From positions 310,001-374,000 of the forward strand of contig NZ_WWCN01000004.1 in NCBI RefSeq assembly GCF_009857445.1: DNA of 64,000 bases, given 5' to 3'. Positions 52,142 to 61,338 of the stretch are shown here, piece after piece. Below the pieces are notes generated by a model. That model was not told the origin of the DNA. It saw nothing but the letters and a program-made list of their open reading frames with translations, and did no database searches. Both the position numbers and the translations under genes were made by a program. This stretch comes from Duganella flavida (GTDB taxonomy: Bacteria > Pseudomonadota > Gammaproteobacteria > Burkholderiales > Burkholderiaceae_D). The stretch's first letter is position 1. Every line of letters begins with the position of its first letter.

Positions 52142-54310
52142 GTGCTTAAGCAAACCGTGATCCAACAACGGTTGCGCGCCATGCTCGTTCGGCCGCAATC
52201 GACCCTCATCCTCGCCGGCCTCTGTGCCGCCACCGCCAACGCCGTCGCCCAGGAAGCTGGCGTCATTCCCGAAGTGATCGTCACCGCGCAGAAGACCGCG
52301 CAACCCGCATCGAAAACGCCGCTGGCCCTGTCGGTATTGGGCGGAGACGATTTGCGCCAGGCCGGCGCCACCAACGCGGTGGCCCTGACCGAGCTGGCGC
52401 CGAATGTGCAAATCTCGACCGACAACGGCAAGCTGCAAGTGGCGATCCGCGGTGTGGTGAGCCTGGACACCAGCGAGAAGGGCGACTCATCGACCGCCTT
52501 CAACGTCGACGGCGCCTACATCGGCCGCACTGAGGCGCAGCTGGGTGCCTTCCTCGATCTGGAACGGATCGAAGTGCTGCGTGGCCCGCAAGGTACGCTG
52601 TATGGCCGTAACGCCACTGCCGGCGCCATCAACCTGATTACCAACAAGCCGACCAACAAGCTGGAAGGCCGTGTTGATGTGGAACTGGGCGACTACAACG
52701 CGCGCCGGCTGGAAGGCGTGGTGAATATTCCGGTCAACAGCACGCTGGCGCTGCGCGCGGCTGCGGTGACGGTCAGCCATGACACTTATCAAAATCCGGG
52801 GCCGAACCAGGTCGGACTGGCAGACCAGGATGACAACGCCGGACGTCTGCACGCGCTGTTCACGTTCTCGCCGCAGACTTCATGGCTGCTGACGGCGGAA
52901 CGCAGCAAGTCCGGCGGTAATGGCGCCAGTGTCGTACCGCTGACGAATTTCTTTACCGGCACGCCGATCGCGGGCGGGAACAACCTGGCCAATCCGCAGT
53001 ATGTCGATCGCGGTGCAGAAGCCCAGCTGACAGCGGCCGCGCAATATGCCAACATCGGCTCGCACAAGGCCGACGTGGCGACCTCGCTGCGCTCCGAATT
53101 CAAGACCAGCCTTGGCGGCGTGGCCGATCTGACCTACCAGTTTGCCCGCTTGCGTGCGGAAGTCGATCAGCTGAATAACGGCACCTACTTCGGCTTCCCG
53201 ATGTATAACTACGTCACCGGCGGCTCGACCCAGCGCACGCATGAAGTGCGCCTGAATTCCGCAGGCGATTCGGCCCTGAGCTGGGTGGCCGGCGTGTACC
53301 ACTTCAACGAGGACATCTTCCGCGCATCGAGCTACAACACGGTGACGCCTGGACCGCTGATTGTGGTGCCGTTCGCGCCATCCATCGAGAGCCGTTCGAA
53401 AGCGGCGTTCGGGCAGCTGACCTACCGCTTCGACAAGAAGCTGCGCGTGACCTTCGGCGCCCGCACCACGCGCGACGAAAAATCTGGTCACGATGCGCTG
53501 AGCGGCAGCACCACCGGCCCTGGCTACACCGCGCACGTGGAAAGCTCCAAGTCCAACTTCCGCCTCGCTGCGGACTACGATGTGGCGCCGGCCATTATGG
53601 TGTACGGCAGCCTGTCCACCGGCTACAAGGCGGGCGGCTTCAATGACACCAGCGGCAAGGAATACCTGCCGGAGAATATCACCTCGGTGGAGGGCGGCAT
53701 CAAGGGACGCTTCCTGAACAACAAACTGCGCCTGAGCGCCGCAATCTTCCACTACGATTACAAGGACATGCAGTTGACGTCCGTGGTCTGCACCGGCGCC
53801 GGCACGGCAGCCAATTGCGGCGCGCTGACCACCAATGCATCTAACGCCAAGATCAAGGGTGTGGAAGTGGAGGGCAGCTACGCTGTCACGGCAGATGACC
53901 GCATCAACTTCTCGGCGGCGACGTCGGATGGCAAGTTCCAGAAGTATCACCCCAACGATACCGCCGACTGGTCCGGCCAGCAGATCGACCGCGCACCGGC
54001 CTACAACGCAAGCCTGGGTTACACGCATACCTTCGCGCTGGATAGCGGCGCTACGATTGCGGCGCGCATCGGCACGCGTTTGAACGGCGCTTACTTCCTT
54101 AGCGATTCCTCGGCGGCCATCCGCTATCGCCAGCCGGTGTACCGCAAGAGCGATATTGGCGTGACTTACACCTCGCCGTCGCAGAGCTACTACGTGCAGC
54201 TGTTTGCACGCAACCTGGAAAACTCAGTCACTCTGGATAGCCTGCTGCCGGGCGGTTTCGGCATCGGCGCTCCGCGTACTTTCGGCCTGCGTGCAGGCAC
54301 GCAGTTCTGA
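52142..54310 (+). CDS. TonB-dependent outer-membrane receptor
   Basis: A 722-residue receptor. Signal peptide (STLILAGLCAATANAVAQ), then the plug start VIPEVIVTAQKTAQPASKTP and the plug phrase IEVLRGPQGTLYGRNATAGA. The barrel contains LRVTFGARTTRDEKSG and TGYKAGGFND, and ends FGIGAPRTFGLRAGTQF with terminal Phe. It brings a large or scarce compound through the outer membrane with TonB energy. The GTG at 52142 is chosen because GGAGACAAAT lies at proper distance and the leader begins there. In this locus the cargo is probably a glycosylated aromatic; siderophore uptake is less likely from context. Confidence 0.92.
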   Translation: MLKQTVIQQRLRAMLVRPQSTLILAGLCAATANAVAQEAGVIPEVIVTAQKTAQPASKTPLALSVLGGDDLRQAGATNAVALTELAPNVQISTDNGKLQVAIRGVVSLDTSEKGDSSTAFNVDGAYIGRTEAQLGAFLDLERIEVLRGPQGTLYGRNATAGAINLITNKPTNKLEGRVDVELGDYNARRLEGVVNIPVNSTLALRAAAVTVSHDTYQNPGPNQVGLADQDDNAGRLHALFTFSPQTSWLLTAERSKSGGNGASVVPLTNFFTGTPIAGGNNLANPQYVDRGAEAQLTAAAQYANIGSHKADVATSLRSEFKTSLGGVADLTYQFARLRAEVDQLNNGTYFGFPMYNYVTGGSTQRTHEVRLNSAGDSALSWVAGVYHFNEDIFRASSYNTVTPGPLIVVPFAPSIESRSKAAFGQLTYRFDKKLRVTFGARTTRDEKSGHDALSGSTTGPGYTAHVESSKSNFRLAADYDVAPAIMVYGSLSTGYKAGGFNDTSGKEYLPENITSVEGGIKGRFLNNKLRLSAAIFHYDYKDMQLTSVVCTGAGTAANCGALTTNASNAKIKGVEVEGSYAVTADDRINFSAATSDGKFQKYHPNDTADWSGQQIDRAPAYNASLGYTHTFALDSGATIAARIGTRLNGAYFLSDSSAAIRYRQPVYRKSDIGVTYTSPSQSYYVQLFARNLENSVTLDSLLPGGFGIGAPRTFGLRAGTQF

Positions 54311-54324
54311 CAGAAAGGTGAAGT

Positions 54325-54981
54325 ATGAAGATCAGTAACATGGAATTTACCAAGACGGTAGGCTTCGCGTCCGGCGCTGCGCCAGTTGGCGTTTCGCGGC
54401 GCGACGTGCTGGCTGCATTGCTGGCAGGAGGTGCGTTGGCCGTTACGTGGAGTGCTCCCGCCGCAGCAGCGGCGTTGAAGAAAGCAGGCGCACCAGCCAC
54501 GCTGCGTCCTGCCTTGAGTACCGATGAAATGGCGGTGCTGTCGGCCGCTGCGCAAGTCGTCGTCCCCACCACCGATACGCCGGGTGCGAAAGAGGCAGGC
54601 GTGCCGCAGTTTATCGGTGCGCTGTTCACCGGCTGGATGACCGACGACGAAGCAGCGCTGTTCCGCAAAGGCCTCTCCGGCCTCGATGACAGCGCGCGGC
54701 AGCTCTATCAGCGCGGCTTCGCTGCATGTACGGCGGAGCAGGGCGCGGAACTGCTGCAAGCCTTGCGCGTCGCCAGCCCATACGGCGGCCATACCTTCTC
54801 GCTGACCGACCGTATCCTCGATCCGAAAGCGCCGTTCTACCTGCGCCTGCGCGACTTGGTGGTGCTGGGCTACTTCACCTCCGAAGTGGGCAGCAACCAG
54901 GAACTGCGCTACATACCGGTGCCCGGCAAGTTCGAATCGAATGTGGACATCAAAACCTGGCCATACCAGGTCGTCATCTAA
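54325..54981 (+). CDS. Gluconate 2-dehydrogenase subunit 3-like, Tat-exported
   Basis: A 218-residue protein with a twin-arginine leader (SRRDVLAALLAGGALAVTW) and the gluconate-dehydrogenase subunit 3 fold: LSAAAQVVVPTTDTPGAKEA, VPQFIGALFTGWMT and FYLRLRDLVVLGYFTSE. Such small subunits accompany GMC flavoproteins and carry them through the Tat system folded. The next gene, ten bases away, is exactly such a GMC enzyme, so the two form one periplasmic dehydrogenase. Confidence 0.88.
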   Translation: MKISNMEFTKTVGFASGAAPVGVSRRDVLAALLAGGALAVTWSAPAAAAALKKAGAPATLRPALSTDEMAVLSAAAQVVVPTTDTPGAKEAGVPQFIGALFTGWMTDDEAALFRKGLSGLDDSARQLYQRGFAACTAEQGAELLQALRVASPYGGHTFSLTDRILDPKAPFYLRLRDLVVLGYFTSEVGSNQELRYIPVPGKFESNVDIKTWPYQVVI

Positions 54982-54990
54982 GGATCAAGC

Positions 54991-56685
54991 ATGACAAAAA
55001 CTACGCAATTTGACGCTATCGTGATCGGCTCGGGCATCACCGGCGGCTGGGCCGCCAAGGAGCTGACCGAAAAAGGCTTGAAGGTACTGATGCTGGAACG
55101 CGGCGCCAATCTCGAACACCAGAAAGGCTACATCCACGAATTCACGCCGCCATGGCAAGCGCCGAATCACGGCTTGCCGGAACGCGAGCTGTTCGCGCGC
55201 GAGTACGAAATCCAGAGCAAAATCGAACGCGGCGCCTTCAGCTGGGCCAACCGCCATTACTGGATTAACGACCGTGAAAATCCGTATGAGCAGATCAAGC
55301 CATTCCGCTGGCACCGAACCAATGTACTGGGCGGCCGTTCGCTGACCTGGGGCCGTCAGTCCTACCGCTGGGGCAACGACGACTTCCTCGCCAACGCCCG
55401 CGATGGTCATGGCAACGACTGGCCTATCCGTTACGCCGACCTGGAACCGTGGTACACCCACGTTGAAAAATTCATCGGCGTGAGCGGCCAGCCGGAAGGA
55501 CTGGAGCATTTCCCGGACGGCCACTACCTGCCGGCGATGGAGATGACAGCGCTGGAATCGGCACTCAAGCAGCGCATCGAAGCCAAATGGACTGACCGCC
55601 GCGTCACCATCGGCCGCGTGGCCAACCTCACGGTGCCGCACAATGGCCGTGGCCAGTGCCAGAACCGTAATATCTGCAATCGTGGCTGCTCGTTCGGTGC
55701 GTATTTCAGCTCATTGAGTTCCACGCTGCCGGCGGCGCAGAAAACCGGCCGCCTCACCATTCGTACCGATAGCGTGGTGGAGGCCATCGACGTCGATCCG
55801 AAGACCAACAAGGCCAGCGGGGTGCGCGTAGTGGACGCCAAAACCGGCAAGCGCATGGCCTTCAAGGCGCGCGTAATCTTCCTGTGCGCTTCGACCTACG
55901 GCACGCTGCAAGTGCTGCTGCAATCGCGCAGTGCGGCGCACCCGAACGGTATCGGCAATCATAGCGATGTGCTGGGCCGCTATCTGATCGACCACCACGG
56001 CGTGGCCGCTTTCGGCGAGATCAAGGGCTTCGAGGACCGCAACTACAAGGGCCGCCGCGCCACCGGCATCCTGGTACCGCGCTTCCGTAACGTCGGCGGG
56101 CAGGATGCCGATGCGGACTTCACGCGTGGTTATGGCTTCCAGGGCGGCGCCATGCGCGATGACTGGACCAACACCGCCGCACTGACCGATGATTTCGGCG
56201 CTGGCATGAAGCACAATATCGCGCGACCCGGCAAGTGGGTGGCATTCCTTGGCGCGTTCGGGGAACAGCTGCCACAGGCACATAACCGCGTCACGCTCAG
56301 CGACAAGAAGCTTGGCAACTACGGCTTGCCGCAACTGAGCTTCGATGTGGCCTACGGCGAAAACGAGCGCAAGATGGCGGTCGATGCGGGCAAGCAGGCG
56401 GAGATGATGCTGAAGGCCGCCGGCGCGGAACGGGTGCAGCTGATTCCATCGCGGGCCTTGCCCGGCGTGTCGATCCACGAGATGGGCGGCGCGCGCATGG
56501 GCCACAATCCGGCGGAGTCGGTGCTGAATGCACACAACCAGGTGCACGGCGTGCCTAACTTGTTCGTCACTGATGGCGCGGCAATGGCCTCCAGTGGCAC
56601 GGTCAATCCGTCGCTGACCTACATGGCGCTGACGGCGCGCGCGGTGGACTTTGCCGTGGCCGAGTTCAAAGCGGGTCGTCTATAA
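54991..56685 (+). CDS. GMC-family FAD oxidoreductase (sugar/glycoside dehydrogenase)
   Basis: A 564-residue flavoprotein: FAD motif VIGSGITGGWAAKELTEKG, then GGRSLTWGRQSYRWGNDDF, the Cys-rich insert CQNRNICNRGCSFGA typical of the gluconate-dehydrogenase/pyranose-oxidising branch, and the active-site His (SIHEMGGARMG) and Asn (TVNPSLTYMAL). It has no own signal and is probably carried by the Tat-type small subunit. Members oxidise sugar hydroxyls, some at C3 of glycosides. Beside four TIM-barrel isomerase-like genes, that activity is plausible. A cytochrome partner is not encoded nearby. Confidence 0.9.
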   Translation: MTKTTQFDAIVIGSGITGGWAAKELTEKGLKVLMLERGANLEHQKGYIHEFTPPWQAPNHGLPERELFAREYEIQSKIERGAFSWANRHYWINDRENPYEQIKPFRWHRTNVLGGRSLTWGRQSYRWGNDDFLANARDGHGNDWPIRYADLEPWYTHVEKFIGVSGQPEGLEHFPDGHYLPAMEMTALESALKQRIEAKWTDRRVTIGRVANLTVPHNGRGQCQNRNICNRGCSFGAYFSSLSSTLPAAQKTGRLTIRTDSVVEAIDVDPKTNKASGVRVVDAKTGKRMAFKARVIFLCASTYGTLQVLLQSRSAAHPNGIGNHSDVLGRYLIDHHGVAAFGEIKGFEDRNYKGRRATGILVPRFRNVGGQDADADFTRGYGFQGGAMRDDWTNTAALTDDFGAGMKHNIARPGKWVAFLGAFGEQLPQAHNRVTLSDKKLGNYGLPQLSFDVAYGENERKMAVDAGKQAEMMLKAAGAERVQLIPSRALPGVSIHEMGGARMGHNPAESVLNAHNQVHGVPNLFVTDGAAMASSGTVNPSLTYMALTARAVDFAVAEFKAGRL

Positions 56686-56689
56686 TCCC

Positions 56690-57364
56690 ATGTCACCATA
56701 CAGCAAACAACCTATGCCAGCTATCACCGCTCATGCACGCGTGCCTAAACAGGGCCGCAGCCGTCAATCCTTCGAACGCATCATCGAAGGTACGATCGAC
56801 TTGCTGCGCGAGCGTTCCTACGACCAGATTACGCTGGCGGAGATTTGTGAGCGGTCTGGCGTTTCGACAGGTTCGCTGTATGGCCGTGTGGCCGGCAAGG
56901 ATGAATTGCTACGCGCAGTGCAGGTGCTGTTCCTGGAACGGATGGCCGGCCAGTTCAACACCGAAGCGGAACGCATCGCGCGTGAGGCGCACGGACTGGC
57001 GCAGGTGGTGCCGGCGGTGGTGGCCAGTCTCGGTAATATCTTGAAGGAGAACGCCAGCGTGCTGCGTTCCTTCATGCTGCGCAGTGCCAGCGATGAAGCT
57101 ATTGAGGCAGCCGGCAAGAAGTCGTTTGTCGAAAACCACGGCAAGTTCATCGCCTTGCTGAAGGCCTGTGCCAAAGAGATCCGCCATCCGCAGCCGGACC
57201 GCGCGATTGATACATCAATGCTGCTGATTTATGCCACCCAGGCCCGCTTCCTCGGACTCGACTCCGTCGGCGGGCAGGGTGAAGCCAGTAAGTGGAACGA
57301 GTTGTTGCAAGACTTGAGTGACATGATGCTGGCATTCCTGTTGTTTACGCCTCCCAAGCGCTGA
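56690..57364 (+). CDS. TetR-family transcriptional regulator
   Basis: A 224-residue repressor-type protein. The HTH is at residues 25-70 (FERIIEGTIDLLRERSYDQI, LAEICERSGVSTGSLYGRV), followed by a helical ligand-binding domain. The start at 56690 is four bases behind the GMC stop; the ribosome site is weak, and Met at 56714 is an alternative. It is the only ordinary TetR gene in the right-hand cluster, so it is the best candidate for the 22-bp palindromes at 47841 and 52046, and would control its own unit through the second one. Confidence 0.88.
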   Translation: MSPYSKQPMPAITAHARVPKQGRSRQSFERIIEGTIDLLRERSYDQITLAEICERSGVSTGSLYGRVAGKDELLRAVQVLFLERMAGQFNTEAERIAREAHGLAQVVPAVVASLGNILKENASVLRSFMLRSASDEAIEAAGKKSFVENHGKFIALLKACAKEIRHPQPDRAIDTSMLLIYATQARFLGLDSVGGQGEASKWNELLQDLSDMMLAFLLFTPPKR

Positions 57365-57446
57365 CCAGGCGCGGGGCGCGGGTCCTCCGCGCTCCAGGTC
57401 ACGCAAAAATCGATAACCAACATTCTGATTCCAGAAAGGGAAAGGC

Positions 57447-58397
57447 ATGACTGCACCCGAAAATAAACTGCGCTGGGCCTACATGGACCATTGGCGCATC
57501 GACACGCCGCAAGGACAGCTGTCGCAATATACCTCCGTTAAACGCTTCGATGCTTTCCTCAAGCAGATCTCGGCCATCGGCTACGAGGCGATTGAGACGT
57601 TTGACTTCCACCTTGGCCCGCTGCGCGAGTTATTCGGCTCGCTGGAAAATGCGCGGGCCTTCATGCAGGAACGCGGCATCGACAAGGTGCTTAGCCTGTT
57701 CCATGCGGTGATGTACGACGAAAGGCAAAGCGCGCCGCATGTACGCTCGACGCATGACCACATCTTCAACTATGCGCAGCACATCATGCGTTCTAGCGCT
57801 GGTTTGGGCGTTGAGAACTTTATCGTCATGCCGGCCGGTTTGTACTACGACGTGGAGCCGGTCACCGACGATAAGTTGCGCGCCTGCGCGGAATTGTGGA
57901 ACCGGGTCGGCAAGATGACGCTGGAATATGGCGTCAAGACTTGCTGCCACCATGAGTTCTTCTGCGGTATTCGCAGTGCGGAACAACTGCGCAAGTTCTA
58001 TGAGTGGACCGATCCGCGCTACGTGTTCTTCTACTGCGATACGGCGCAGCATGTGATTGCGGGCGTTGATCCGGTCGACCTGTATCTGAAGCTGCAAGAC
58101 CGCTGCGGCGGTTTCCATATGAAGGACACCAAGCACGTTGATTTGACCGGTGACTACCGCCGCAAGCCGGACGCCGAGGTAATGGCGCCAACCACGCCGC
58201 GCTGGTTCCACGAGATGGGTGTGCCCGGCGGCTTGGTGGACTTTCCGGCCATGATGCAAGCGATGAAGGAGTGCGGCTACCAGGGCTGGGTCGGCGTTGA
58301 GCATGACAAGGCAGACGTCGGCGGCGGCAACTACCCGCAAAGCACCGCGTTATCGGCCTGGTACATCCAGCACGTTCTGAAAAAAATCTACGCGTAA
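57447..58397 (+). CDS. Xylose-isomerase-like TIM-barrel protein 1
   Basis: A 316-residue sugar phosphate isomerase/epimerase-family protein (AP-endonuclease-2 fold). It begins WAYMDHWRIDTPQGQLSQYT and has metal-site elements in TCCHHEFFCG, YVFFYCDTAQHV, GGFHMKDTKHV and WVGVEHDKADV. Such proteins isomerise or epimerise sugars, and members of the fold also act on 3-keto-glycosides. AAAGGGAAAGG precedes the ATG. A half operator (ATTCTGATT) lies about 25 bp upstream of the start. Confidence 0.87.
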   Translation: MTAPENKLRWAYMDHWRIDTPQGQLSQYTSVKRFDAFLKQISAIGYEAIETFDFHLGPLRELFGSLENARAFMQERGIDKVLSLFHAVMYDERQSAPHVRSTHDHIFNYAQHIMRSSAGLGVENFIVMPAGLYYDVEPVTDDKLRACAELWNRVGKMTLEYGVKTCCHHEFFCGIRSAEQLRKFYEWTDPRYVFFYCDTAQHVIAGVDPVDLYLKLQDRCGGFHMKDTKHVDLTGDYRRKPDAEVMAPTTPRWFHEMGVPGGLVDFPAMMQAMKECGYQGWVGVEHDKADVGGGNYPQSTALSAWYIQHVLKKIYA

Positions 58398-58406
58398 GGT
58401 GAAGAC

Positions 58407-59360
58407 ATGATGAAATGGGGATATGGCGTTAATCAATGGAAGGCTGGCTTCACCAGTTTCGCGCGGCTTGAAGAAATCGAGAGTGCGTTCAAGGTGACTG
58501 CGGCTTGCGGCTTTGATGCGGTGGAATTGAATGCGGGTAGCGGGCGCTGGGATCCGATCGGGCGGCCTGAAAATATCGCGATCAATTATGGCTCGGCGGC
58601 GCATTTCAAATTGAAGCTGAAGGAGTTGGGCATCAATCGCGTGGCCAGCACCTTCTTCGATCCGACGGTGATGAGTTTTGAAGAACTGCACTTTGGTTTG
58701 ATGAGCACCCAGCCGGCAGACCATGAGCGCATTGTGGCGCAGGCGCGCATTCATGCCGAAATGCTGGCGGAGCTGGGCGGCGAGTTGCTGGTGGTGCGGC
58801 CGTTCCCGTCGTTCTGGAAGGAGGGCGCACTGAACGAAGAGCGCTTGCAGGCGGCGGCCGATTGCTGGAATGCGGTTGGCTTAATGGCGTCGTCGATGGG
58901 ACTGAAGACGGCGTTGCATATCGATGCGCTGTCTGCGTTGCGCAGCGGCGATGAGCTGGAGCGCTTGCTGCAGCTGTGCTCCGCCGATGTGGGCCTGGCC
59001 ATCGATACGGCGGAGCTGACTATCGCCGGGCATGATGTCGTGGCGCTGTACCGCCGCTTCCACGAGCGCGTGCTGCACTTCCACTTCAAAGATGCGCTGG
59101 CGGTGGATACGCTGGGAGAGTACAAACTGCCCAACGCGGAGCGCGCGCTGATTGCGGCTGGCGGCGAGCGGGAGATCCAGCGCTGGTTCGGCGAGATGGG
59201 CTCCGGGTTGGTGGACTTTCCAGCGCTGCTGGCGGCCATGCGTGAGCACCGTTACGCCGGCTGGATCATCGTCGAAAGCGACAAGGGCCCCGAGCCCATC
59301 GCCACCGGCATGATGCTCAATAGCTGGTACAGGCAGAACGTGCTGGAACGGCTGTCATGA
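58407..59360 (+). CDS. Xylose-isomerase-like TIM-barrel protein 2
   Basis: A 317-residue protein of the same fold. GYGVNQWKAGFTSFARLEEI opens the barrel, and metal-binding strands follow in KTALHIDALSALRSGDELER, DVGLAIDTAELTIAG, VLHFHFKDAL and WIIVESDKGPEP. It is ten bases behind TIM-barrel protein 1 and shares its GLVDFPA-M-MREHxYxGWxxVE ending, so the two are paralogues and may form a complex. Its stop overlaps the transporter start by four bases. Confidence 0.87.
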   Translation: MMKWGYGVNQWKAGFTSFARLEEIESAFKVTAACGFDAVELNAGSGRWDPIGRPENIAINYGSAAHFKLKLKELGINRVASTFFDPTVMSFEELHFGLMSTQPADHERIVAQARIHAEMLAELGGELLVVRPFPSFWKEGALNEERLQAAADCWNAVGLMASSMGLKTALHIDALSALRSGDELERLLQLCSADVGLAIDTAELTIAGHDVVALYRRFHERVLHFHFKDALAVDTLGEYKLPNAERALIAAGGEREIQRWFGEMGSGLVDFPALLAAMREHRYAGWIIVESDKGPEPIATGMMLNSWYRQNVLERLS

Positions 59361-60577
59361 ATCCGCTGCCAACTTCCGCCGGTCCCGCTGCCGACGCGGA
59401 CGTCGCGTCGGGCCAGCGCAGGGCTGGCGCAGCGCAGGGTATCGCGCTGATGGCGATTCTCGCCATGCCGACGCTGGCGCTGGCGGCGCTGGTTCCTAGC
59501 TTGCCGCAGCTGTTCCAGCAATTCTCCTCGGTGCCGAACTTCCAGTTGCTGGTGCCGATGATTATCACCGTGCCGTCGCTGTGCGTGGCGCTGTTCTCCG
59601 GCGTGATGGGCGCGATCGCGGATCGCTGGGGCCGGCGCAAGCTGCTGCTGGTGGCTTTGTTCGCGTTCGCGCTGCTTGGCCTCGCGCCGCTGATGTTCGA
59701 CAGCCTGCTGCTGATCGTCGCCAGCCGCGTGGTGGTCGGGCTGGCGGAAGCGGCCATTCTTACCGTCGGCAATGCGCTGATGGGCGACTACTTCGAAGGC
59801 GAAGAACGGACCAAGTGGCTGGGCTACCAGAACATGTTCGCGCCGTTCATCGGTTCGGCCATCCTGCTGTCCGGCGGCTTCCTGGCTGGCGTGCATTGGC
59901 GCTATCCTTTCCTGCTGTACCTGAGCGGCTTTGCCGTTCTGCTGGTGGTGTGGCTGGTGTGCTGGGAACCGGGCCGACCAGCGCAGACGGCAGGCCGGCA
60001 GGTAGCCACCGCACCATTCCCGTGGCGTGTTTCGTTGCTGGTGTGCGGCGTGACTGTGCTGTTCTCGCTGGTGTTCTTCGTGCAGGCAGTGCAGCATGGG
60101 CGCATCTTTGGCGACATGGGTGTGGCATCGCCGGAGCGTATCAGCGTGCTGGCGACCGTGGCGAGCCTCGGCACCGTATTGGGCGGCTACCTGTTTAAGC
60201 GCTTCAGCAAACTGACCGTGCAGCAGTGGATGATGGCGATCCTGGCGCTCTACGGCACCAGCTACATCGGCATCGCATTGGCTCCCAGCCTTACCAGCGG
60301 ACTGCCACTCGATGTACTAGGTCAGGTCGGAGGTGGACTCGTGGTACCGGTGCTGGTGACTTGGGCATTGCAACACTACGGCTTTGAACATCGAGGACGC
60401 GGCATGGGCTTGTGGGGCGGCGCGTTCTTCCTCGGCCAGTTCCTTAGCCCGCCGCTACTCACGCTGATCGGCAGTGCAGGCCTGAGCTTCCTCGGCAGCG
60501 TGGCTGTCATGGGCACGGCGTGCCTGGTTGTGTCCATTGTCATGGCACTCACTCATAAGAAAGAAAACGAATCATGA
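59357..60577 (+). CDS. MFS transporter of the sugar module
   Basis: A 406-residue transporter with 12 predicted helices. The loop motif between helices 2 and 3 is GAIADRWGRRKLLL, and GDYFEGEERTKWLGYQN follows helix 4. It is coupled by four-base overlaps to the TIM-barrel genes on both sides, so it probably moves the sugar or keto-sugar product across the inner membrane. Confidence 0.88.
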   Translation: MNPLPTSAGPAADADVASGQRRAGAAQGIALMAILAMPTLALAALVPSLPQLFQQFSSVPNFQLLVPMIITVPSLCVALFSGVMGAIADRWGRRKLLLVALFAFALLGLAPLMFDSLLLIVASRVVVGLAEAAILTVGNALMGDYFEGEERTKWLGYQNMFAPFIGSAILLSGGFLAGVHWRYPFLLYLSGFAVLLVVWLVCWEPGRPAQTAGRQVATAPFPWRVSLLVCGVTVLFSLVFFVQAVQHGRIFGDMGVASPERISVLATVASLGTVLGGYLFKRFSKLTVQQWMMAILALYGTSYIGIALAPSLTSGLPLDVLGQVGGGLVVPVLVTWALQHYGFEHRGRGMGLWGGAFFLGQFLSPPLLTLIGSAGLSFLGSVAVMGTACLVVSIVMALTHKKENES

Positions 60578-61338
60578 AAATCGCAGCATGTATTGAATGG
60601 ATGTTTGCCGATGCTGGCGAAGACCTGCCTTCGCGCATCCGCGCCGCCAGTGCGGCTGGTGTAAAGGCCGTGGAGTTCCACCTGTGGCGCGAGAAACCGC
60701 TGGATGCCATCGAAGTGGCGTTGAAGGAAACCGGTTCGCAGCTGCTTAGCTTCTGCGTTGAGCCGCGTCGCAGCCTGGTTGACCCGGCCGATCACGAAGC
60801 CGTGCTGGCTGCCGTTGCGGATGCCATCCCGGTGGCGCAGCGCTTCAACAGCGCCATGATCCTGGCCTCCGGCTTTACCCGGCCGGAGGTGCCGGAGCAA
60901 GAGCAATTCGACGCTGCAGTCACTGTTCTCAAGCGCGCAGCTGAATTGGCGGGGCAAGCCGGCGTGGTGCTGTGGCTGGAGCCGGTCTATATGGTCATCA
61001 ACGGCCAACGCATGTTCGTTGATACCGTCCGCCGAGGCCTGGATATTGTCGCGGCAGTAGACAGTCCTGCGCTGCGCCTCTTGGCCGACGCCTACCACTC
61101 TGCGCAAACGCAGGAAGACTTCGTCGCCGCCATCGGCTACCGCATGCCGCTGATCGGCCACGTGCAAGTGGCCGACACCAACGGCCGCCACGAACCCGGC
61201 ACCGGCGATATCGACTGGACGAGCATCATGAAAGCGCTGCGACAGAAGGGCTATGAAGGCGCCATAGGTCTGGAATACTTCCCTACAGTGCCGGACAGCG
61301 CATCGCTGGCCATGTCGCGTGATGCGCTCGGGCTTTGA
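60574..61338 (+). CDS. Hydroxypyruvate-isomerase-like TIM-barrel protein
   Basis: A 254-residue TIM-barrel protein of the hydroxypyruvate isomerase group: ACIEWMFADAGEDLPSRI, then LSFCVEPRRSLVDPADH, WLEPVYMVINGQRMFVD, LLADAYHSAQTQED, GHVQVADTNGRHEPGTGDID and GAIGLEYFP. Metal ligands Glu, Asp, Gln/His and Glu are in those strands. It may convert a keto-sugar fragment. Its first codon overlaps the transporter stop. Confidence 0.86.
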   Translation: MKIAACIEWMFADAGEDLPSRIRAASAAGVKAVEFHLWREKPLDAIEVALKETGSQLLSFCVEPRRSLVDPADHEAVLAAVADAIPVAQRFNSAMILASGFTRPEVPEQEQFDAAVTVLKRAAELAGQAGVVLWLEPVYMVINGQRMFVDTVRRGLDIVAAVDSPALRLLADAYHSAQTQEDFVAAIGYRMPLIGHVQVADTNGRHEPGTGDIDWTSIMKALRQKGYEGAIGLEYFPTVPDSASLAMSRDALGL